In this document: in pieces, positions 13,861 to 16,699 of the stretch
Layout of the letters: the number at the start of each line of letters is the position of its first letter
Numbering within the stretch: the stretch's first letter is position 1
Source of the DNA: an uncultured bacterium
GTDB taxonomy: Bacteria; CALINM01
Length of the DNA: 16,699 nt
NCBI GenBank assembly: GCA_938045315.1
Contig: CALINM010000083.1
Coordinates: forward strand, 1 to 16,699
Direction: 5' to 3'
Notes under the pieces: model-generated
Told to the model about the DNA's origin: nothing
Seen by the model: the letters and a program-made list of their open reading frames with translations, nothing else
Databases searched by the model: none
Translations under genes and position numbers: made by a program

Positions 13861-15816
13861 ATGAAGACACCACTTTGGGTACCATCAAAAGATAGGAAAA
13901 ATAATTCTAACATCAAGAAGTTTATGGATTTTGTGAATGGGAGATACAATAAGACATTTAGTGAGTATTTGGAGTTATATCAGTGGTCAGTGGACAACAT
14001 ATCAGATTTTTGGGCTTGTGTGTGGGATTTTGTAGGTATTAGGCATACTAATGGGTATGATTATGTTGTAGATGATCCATATAAGATGCCAGGGGCGAAG
14101 TGGTTTAGTGGTGCTAGGCTAAATTTTGCGGAGAATTTGTTAAGGTATAGGGATGATAAGACTGCTTTTATATTTATAGGGGAGACTCAGGAGAGGAAGG
14201 AGATAAGTTACAGGGATTTATATCATTATGTATCGAGGATTTCGAATGCGTTAAGGGAGATGGGTATAAAGGCTGGAGATAGGGTAGTGGGATATATGCC
14301 CAACATGATAGAGACAGTATCAGCTATGTTAGCTGCTACGAGTATAGGGGCAATTTGGTCGTCCTGTGCAGCTGATATGGGGCCAGAGGCTGTATATGAT
14401 AGATTTGGTCAGGTAGAGCCCAAGGTATTATTTACTGTTGATGGGTATTACTATAAGGGGAAGAGGTTTGACACATTATCAAATGCTTATAAATTAGCCC
14501 AGAAGTTACCAACCTTAGAGAGGGTTGTGGTTACTCATTATGCGGGCAGTGAAATGGATATAAAAGAATTCCCTAAAGCTGTAACGATGGAAGATTTTAT
14601 AAAGGAACAGAGGGATGAGATGGAATTTGAGCAGTTACCCTTTGAGACCCCAGTTTACATAATGTTTTCTTCAGGGACGACTGGCAAGCCTAAATGTATG
14701 GTACAGAGTGCAGGTGGCATATTGATAAATCATTTAAAAGAGCTTATTATACATTCTGATTTAAAGAGGGAGGATAGGATATTTTACATAACTACCTGTA
14801 GTTGGATGATGTGGAACTGGCTTATGAGTTCTTTGGGTGCAGGTGCTACGATAATATTATACGATGGTAATCCTCTTTATCCCGATGCTTATGCGATGTG
14901 GCAGATGGCGGAAAGAGAGAAGATAAGTATATTTGGTCTTAGTGCAAGCTATATAAATTATCTTATAAAAGAGGGTGTAAGTCCTAGAAAATATGATTTA
15001 TCATCTTTAAAGGAGATATCACAGACGGGGTCGCCTTTATCAGCTGATGGATTCAGGTATGTGTATAAGGAGATAAAAGAAGATTTACATTTCAATTCTA
15101 TAGCAGGTGGTACGGACATAAATGGTTGTTTTGCCATAGGAAGTCCAATGCAACCTGTTTATGCTGGGGAACTACAAGGGCCTGGTCTTGGTATGAGGGT
15201 ATTTGCATATGATGACAATGCTAATCCTATTTGGGATAGAGAGGGAGAGCTTGTATGTGAGGCAGCAAGTCCTTCTATGCCACTATATTTTTGGAATGAT
15301 CCTGACAACAAAAAGTATTTAGATTCCTATTTTAATTATTTCACACAGAAGAGGGTTTGGAGGCATGGAGACTATGTGATATTCTTTAGTGATACGAAGG
15401 GTATAACCTTTCTTGGCAGATCAGATTCGGTGTTGAAGCCATCGGGTGTTAGAATAGGTACAGCGGAGATTTATAACCAGATTGATAAAGTTGAGGAAGT
15501 AGCGGATAGTCTTGCCATAGGACAGAACTGGGAAGGTGATCAGAGGATAATACTATTTGTAAAGATGAAAGAGGGGCATAAACTAAATGAGGAAATAAAA
15601 AATAAGATAAAAAAAATACTAAGAGACAATGCATCACCGAGACATGTACCTGCAAAGATAATAGAAGTGCCTGATATACCATACACGAGGAATATGAAAA
15701 AAGTAGAGAGTGCAGTAACAAATATAATACATGGAAGACCTGTAACAAACATAGAAGCGCTTATTAATCCAGAATGTTTGGAATATTTTAAAGATCATCC
15801 AGAATTAAAGAGCTGA
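13861..15816 (+). CDS. Acetoacetyl-CoA synthetase (acetoacetate-CoA ligase)
   Basis: This 651-residue cytoplasmic ligase activates acetoacetate with ATP and CoA to acetoacetyl-CoA, which a thiolase can split to acetyl-CoA. Length and layout match the AACS branch of the acetyl-CoA-synthetase-like ligases: N-terminal GAKWFSGARLNFAENLL (78-94), IGAIWSSCAADMG (162-174), P-loop MFSSGTTGKPK (268-278), TTCSWMMWNW (311-320) and GGTDINGCF (416-424). Then come FLGRSDSVLKPSGVRIGTAEIY (517-538, partly shown) and the C-terminal catalytic lysine region IPYTRNMKKVESAV (607-620). GGGGAGG precedes the ATG. It is probably monocistronic, flanked by an operator-like palindrome and a hairpin. The first two thirds prefer AAG, GAG, AGG and GGG codons, unlike neighbouring genes; the last part returns to AAA/GAA. 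Confidence 0.9.
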   Translation: MKTPLWVPSKDRKNNSNIKKFMDFVNGRYNKTFSEYLELYQWSVDNISDFWACVWDFVGIRHTNGYDYVVDDPYKMPGAKWFSGARLNFAENLLRYRDDKTAFIFIGETQERKEISYRDLYHYVSRISNALREMGIKAGDRVVGYMPNMIETVSAMLAATSIGAIWSSCAADMGPEAVYDRFGQVEPKVLFTVDGYYYKGKRFDTLSNAYKLAQKLPTLERVVVTHYAGSEMDIKEFPKAVTMEDFIKEQRDEMEFEQLPFETPVYIMFSSGTTGKPKCMVQSAGGILINHLKELIIHSDLKREDRIFYITTCSWMMWNWLMSSLGAGATIILYDGNPLYPDAYAMWQMAEREKISIFGLSASYINYLIKEGVSPRKYDLSSLKEISQTGSPLSADGFRYVYKEIKEDLHFNSIAGGTDINGCFAIGSPMQPVYAGELQGPGLGMRVFAYDDNANPIWDREGELVCEAASPSMPLYFWNDPDNKKYLDSYFNYFTQKRVWRHGDYVIFFSDTKGITFLGRSDSVLKPSGVRIGTAEIYNQIDKVEEVADSLAIGQNWEGDQRIILFVKMKEGHKLNEEIKNKIKKILRDNASPRHVPAKIIEVPDIPYTRNMKKVESAVTNIIHGRPVTNIEALINPECLEYFKDHPELKS

Positions 15817-16066
15817 TGTTATGGGGCAGTGAACAACTGCCCCCTACAAATATTCTAATATAAAGAATGTCACTTTCTAAATCATAAAAAGTCTGGAATA
15901 ATGAAATCGAGTTCATAAATTCATAATACTAATTGAGAGTGATGAATATAAATTGGAAAATATCCTTTATTCAAAAGAACGAATCTAGATAAATCTCTAT
16001 TATTCAGAAAATTTTAACACTTTCAAAAATCAAATTTTCCCTCAGAAATTGGGCTGTAGGAGTAAT
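15817..16066. other. Non-coding stretch between acetoacetyl-CoA synthetase and the tRNA-Asn terminator
   Basis: No convincing gene lies here; all frames are interrupted by stops. The first 30 bases hold a GC-rich hairpin (listed separately) and the rest is AT-rich unique-looking sequence. A weak 5-bp inverted repeat around ATTCT and AGAAT at 15852-15868 is not convincing. Confidence 0.6.
15823..15843. repeat. GC-rich hairpin after acetoacetyl-CoA synthetase
   Basis: GGGGCAGT (15823-15830) pairs with ACTGCCCC (15836-15843) around a GAACA loop, seven bases after the stop codon. There is no T-run, so it is a poor intrinsic terminator on the + strand. The form GGGGC...GAAC...GCCCCTACA resembles short dispersed palindromic repeats seen between genes in many bacteria. 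Two similar GGGCA/TGCCC hairpins occur at 16274 and 16317. Confidence 0.6.
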
Positions 16067-16095
16067 AAAAAAAGGGAATTTGCGTTTATTTCCCT
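16067..16095 (-). terminator. Predicted intrinsic terminator of tRNA-Asn
   Basis: Read on the - strand, AGGGAA and TTCCCT form a 6-bp stem around an 11-base loop and are followed directly by a run of T (the A-run at 16067-16072 on the + strand). It lies about 28 bases beyond the 3' CCA end of the tRNA, where a terminator is expected. The stem is short but the U-tract is good. Confidence 0.6.
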
Positions 16096-16123
16096 GAAAA
16101 CCCCTGTGTGTATCGTTCAAAGA

Positions 16124-16199
16124 TGGCTCCCGAGGTAGGACTCGAACCTACGACCTAGTGGTTAACAGCCACCCGCTCTGCCGATTGAGCTACTCGGGA
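16124..16199 (-). tRNA. tRNA-Asn (anticodon GTT)
   Basis: The - strand folds into a standard 76-nt cloverleaf. The acceptor stem is TCCCGAG with CTCGGGA; the D arm is GCTC with GAGC. The anticodon arm is GGTGG with CCACT around CTGTTAA, giving anticodon GTT. The variable loop is AGGTC and the T arm is GTAGG-TTCGAGT-CCTAC. The discriminator is G and the 3' CCA is encoded. The first anticodon-stem pair is a G-T wobble, which is acceptable. GTT reads both Asn codons AAC and AAT. A promoter and a terminator of its own are visible, so it is a single-gene transcription unit. Confidence 0.97.
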
Positions 16200-16218
16200 G
16201 TGTTATAGACAGTTGATT

Positions 16219-16247
16219 ATAATAAATGATTTTAGCCGCTTTGTCAA
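16219..16247 (-). promoter_or_regulatory. Predicted promoter of tRNA-Asn
   Basis: On the - strand a perfect -35 TTGACA (16242-16247) is followed after 17 bases by TATTAT (16219-16224, one mismatch to TATAAT). Transcription would start near 16212, leaving a leader of about 12 bases before the mature tRNA 5' end at 16199. This near-consensus spacing fits a highly expressed stable RNA. Confidence 0.75.
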
Positions 16248-16265
16248 TAGTATAATATTGTTAAT

Positions 16266-16301
16266 CCATAAATGGGCAGGTAAAATTGCCCCCCTTTATG
16301 G
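16266..16301. repeat. Large imperfect stem-loop with GGGCA/TGCCC core
   Basis: CCATAAA (16266-16272) pairs with TTTATGG (16295-16301), and inside it GGGCA (16274-16278) pairs with TGCCC (16287-16291) around an 8-base loop, with a small asymmetric bulge between the two helices. It lies upstream of the tRNA-Asn promoter and is not linked to a recognisable gene. It shares its inner core with the hairpins at 15823 and 16317, so it may be a member of a dispersed palindromic repeat family. Confidence 0.55.
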
Positions 16302-16316
16302 TATGACTTAAATATA

Positions 16317-16329
16317 TGGGCACTGCCCA
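16317..16329. repeat. Short palindrome TGGGCA-C-TGCCCA
   Basis: TGGGCA (16317-16322) and TGCCCA (16324-16329) are exact inverted copies separated by one base. It is the third GGGCA/TGCCC element within about 500 bases. Function unknown; it could be a protein-binding site or a decayed repeat. Confidence 0.4.
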
Positions 16330-16699
16330 CAGAGAGAGGCTCAAAGAGTTCATAAGGGGGTTTTAGAGAAAGAGGATTAATGTAACCTAAAAAGGCTTCC
16401 ATAAACCTCCAAAGGAGTATAATTTTGTAAAACTGAAAAGAGGCGGTTTAAATGACAAAAGGGATGTACCAGGGAATCTTCCACATAAGACCCCAGAGGC
16501 TATGGAGCCGTATATGGTTGATTGGGGGAGGAAAGTTCCCTGCACAAGAAGGAGCGATAAAAAGGATCCTTAAGGAACAGGGTCTGACAGGGAAGCAAAA
16601 AAATATCAGAAAAGGTGGCAAAACCCCGGGGGAGATAATCAAGGAAGTTAGACCTGATATGTCACCTTAGGTGCTTCTATTTCCTGTAGTTGACAGGGA
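16330..16699. other. Unassigned purine-rich, higher-GC region, possible structured RNA or mobile-element remnant
   Basis: This stretch runs to the window end and differs from the rest: it is rich in AGG, GGG and GGAG runs and visibly less AT-rich than the flanking genes. One 72-codon frame (16452-16670, +) starts with ATG 9 bases after AAGAGGCGG and encodes a basic peptide (MTKGMYQGIFHIRPQR...), which I do not recognise. Several inverted repeats lie inside: TTCCCTG (16536-16542) with CAGGGAA (16588-16594), enclosing the palindrome AAGGATCCTT (16562-16571); CACCTTAGGTG (16663-16673); and CCTGT (16683-16687) with ACAGG (16693-16697). These suggest a folded RNA. The 5' part of an intron or other mobile element continuing beyond the window is one possibility, but no reverse transcriptase or transposase motif is visible. 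Confidence 0.35.

Noticed and set aside
15449-15752. Antisense reading frames within the acetoacetyl-CoA synthetase gene
   Set aside because: They are opposite a well-conserved gene, have no ribosome binding site or recognisable family, and arise from its codon composition.
16124-16199. tRNA-Asn as integration site of a genomic island
   Set aside because: No integrase, no repeated tRNA 3' end and no attachment-like direct repeat is visible in the window.
16452-16670. A 72-codon protein gene
   Set aside because: It has ATG and a purine-rich upstream stretch, but no recognisable family, codon use unlike the neighbours, and it sits among inverted repeats. I keep it only as part of the unassigned region, not as a CDS.
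1-16699. CRISPR arrays, insertion sequences, riboswitches
   Set aside because: I saw no regularly spaced repeats, no transposase and no recognisable riboswitch leader before dctP or the acetoacetyl-CoA synthetase gene.

Overview
The window comes from an AT-rich bacterial chromosome with a Gram-negative style envelope: it encodes an ExbB/ExbD proton channel, a periplasmic TRAP solute receptor and a FtsB/DivIC-like division protein. Gene style, base composition and gene content (c-di-GMP signalling, TRAP transport, organic-acid activation, a LUD-domain protein) would suit a Deferribacterota-like or similar anaerobe/microaerophile. That placement is a guess from style; no marker gene here fixes the taxonomy.

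Region 1 (2-4405, + strand) is a tightly packed operon: the tail of an unidentified gene, exbB-like, exbD-like, a small ftsB/divIC-like gene, a membrane-anchored dual-GAF diguanylate cyclase, and a nitrilase-superfamily amidohydrolase. The first four junctions overlap by 4, 4, 4 and about 32 (or 20) bases. The amidohydrolase follows after 32 bases and overlaps the convergent GntR gene by 9 bases.

Region 2 (4397-11975) is the core of the window, a malonate-type catabolic locus. A GntR/FCD regulator on the - strand is divergent from dctP-dctQ-dctM (a TRAP transporter), a MatB-type malonyl-CoA synthetase, mdcD- and mdcE-like decarboxylase subunits and a TSUP-family permease. The 125-bp divergent intergenic region has a recognisable promoter in each direction and a TGTATACA palindrome at the start of the dctP transcript. 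It resembles the operator I recall for MatR, the malonate regulator of rhizobial matABC. The striking point is the mix. The CoA ligase, regulator and operator are mat-like, while the decarboxylase subunits are of the biotin-independent Mdc type, which normally acts on malonyl-S-ACP made by MdcA. No mdcA, mdcC, mdcB, mdcG, mdcH or matA is present in the window. The simplest reading is uptake by TRAP, activation by MatB, then decarboxylation of malonyl-CoA itself by MdcDE to acetyl-CoA. This is inferred, not shown.

Region 3 (12036-15816) holds a DUF523-DUF1722 protein (+), a LUD-domain protein (-) and, divergent from the latter, an acetoacetyl-CoA synthetase (+) preceded by a perfect 18-bp palindrome. 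With the malonate locus this suggests scavenging of short organic acids into acetyl-CoA/acetoacetyl-CoA.

Region 4 (15817-16699) is largely non-coding. It has a GC-rich hairpin after the acetoacetyl-CoA synthetase, then a tRNA-Asn(GTT) gene on the - strand with its own promoter and terminator. Two more hairpins built on GGGCA/TGCCC follow, then about 370 bases of purine-rich, higher-GC sequence of unknown nature with one doubtful 72-codon ORF.
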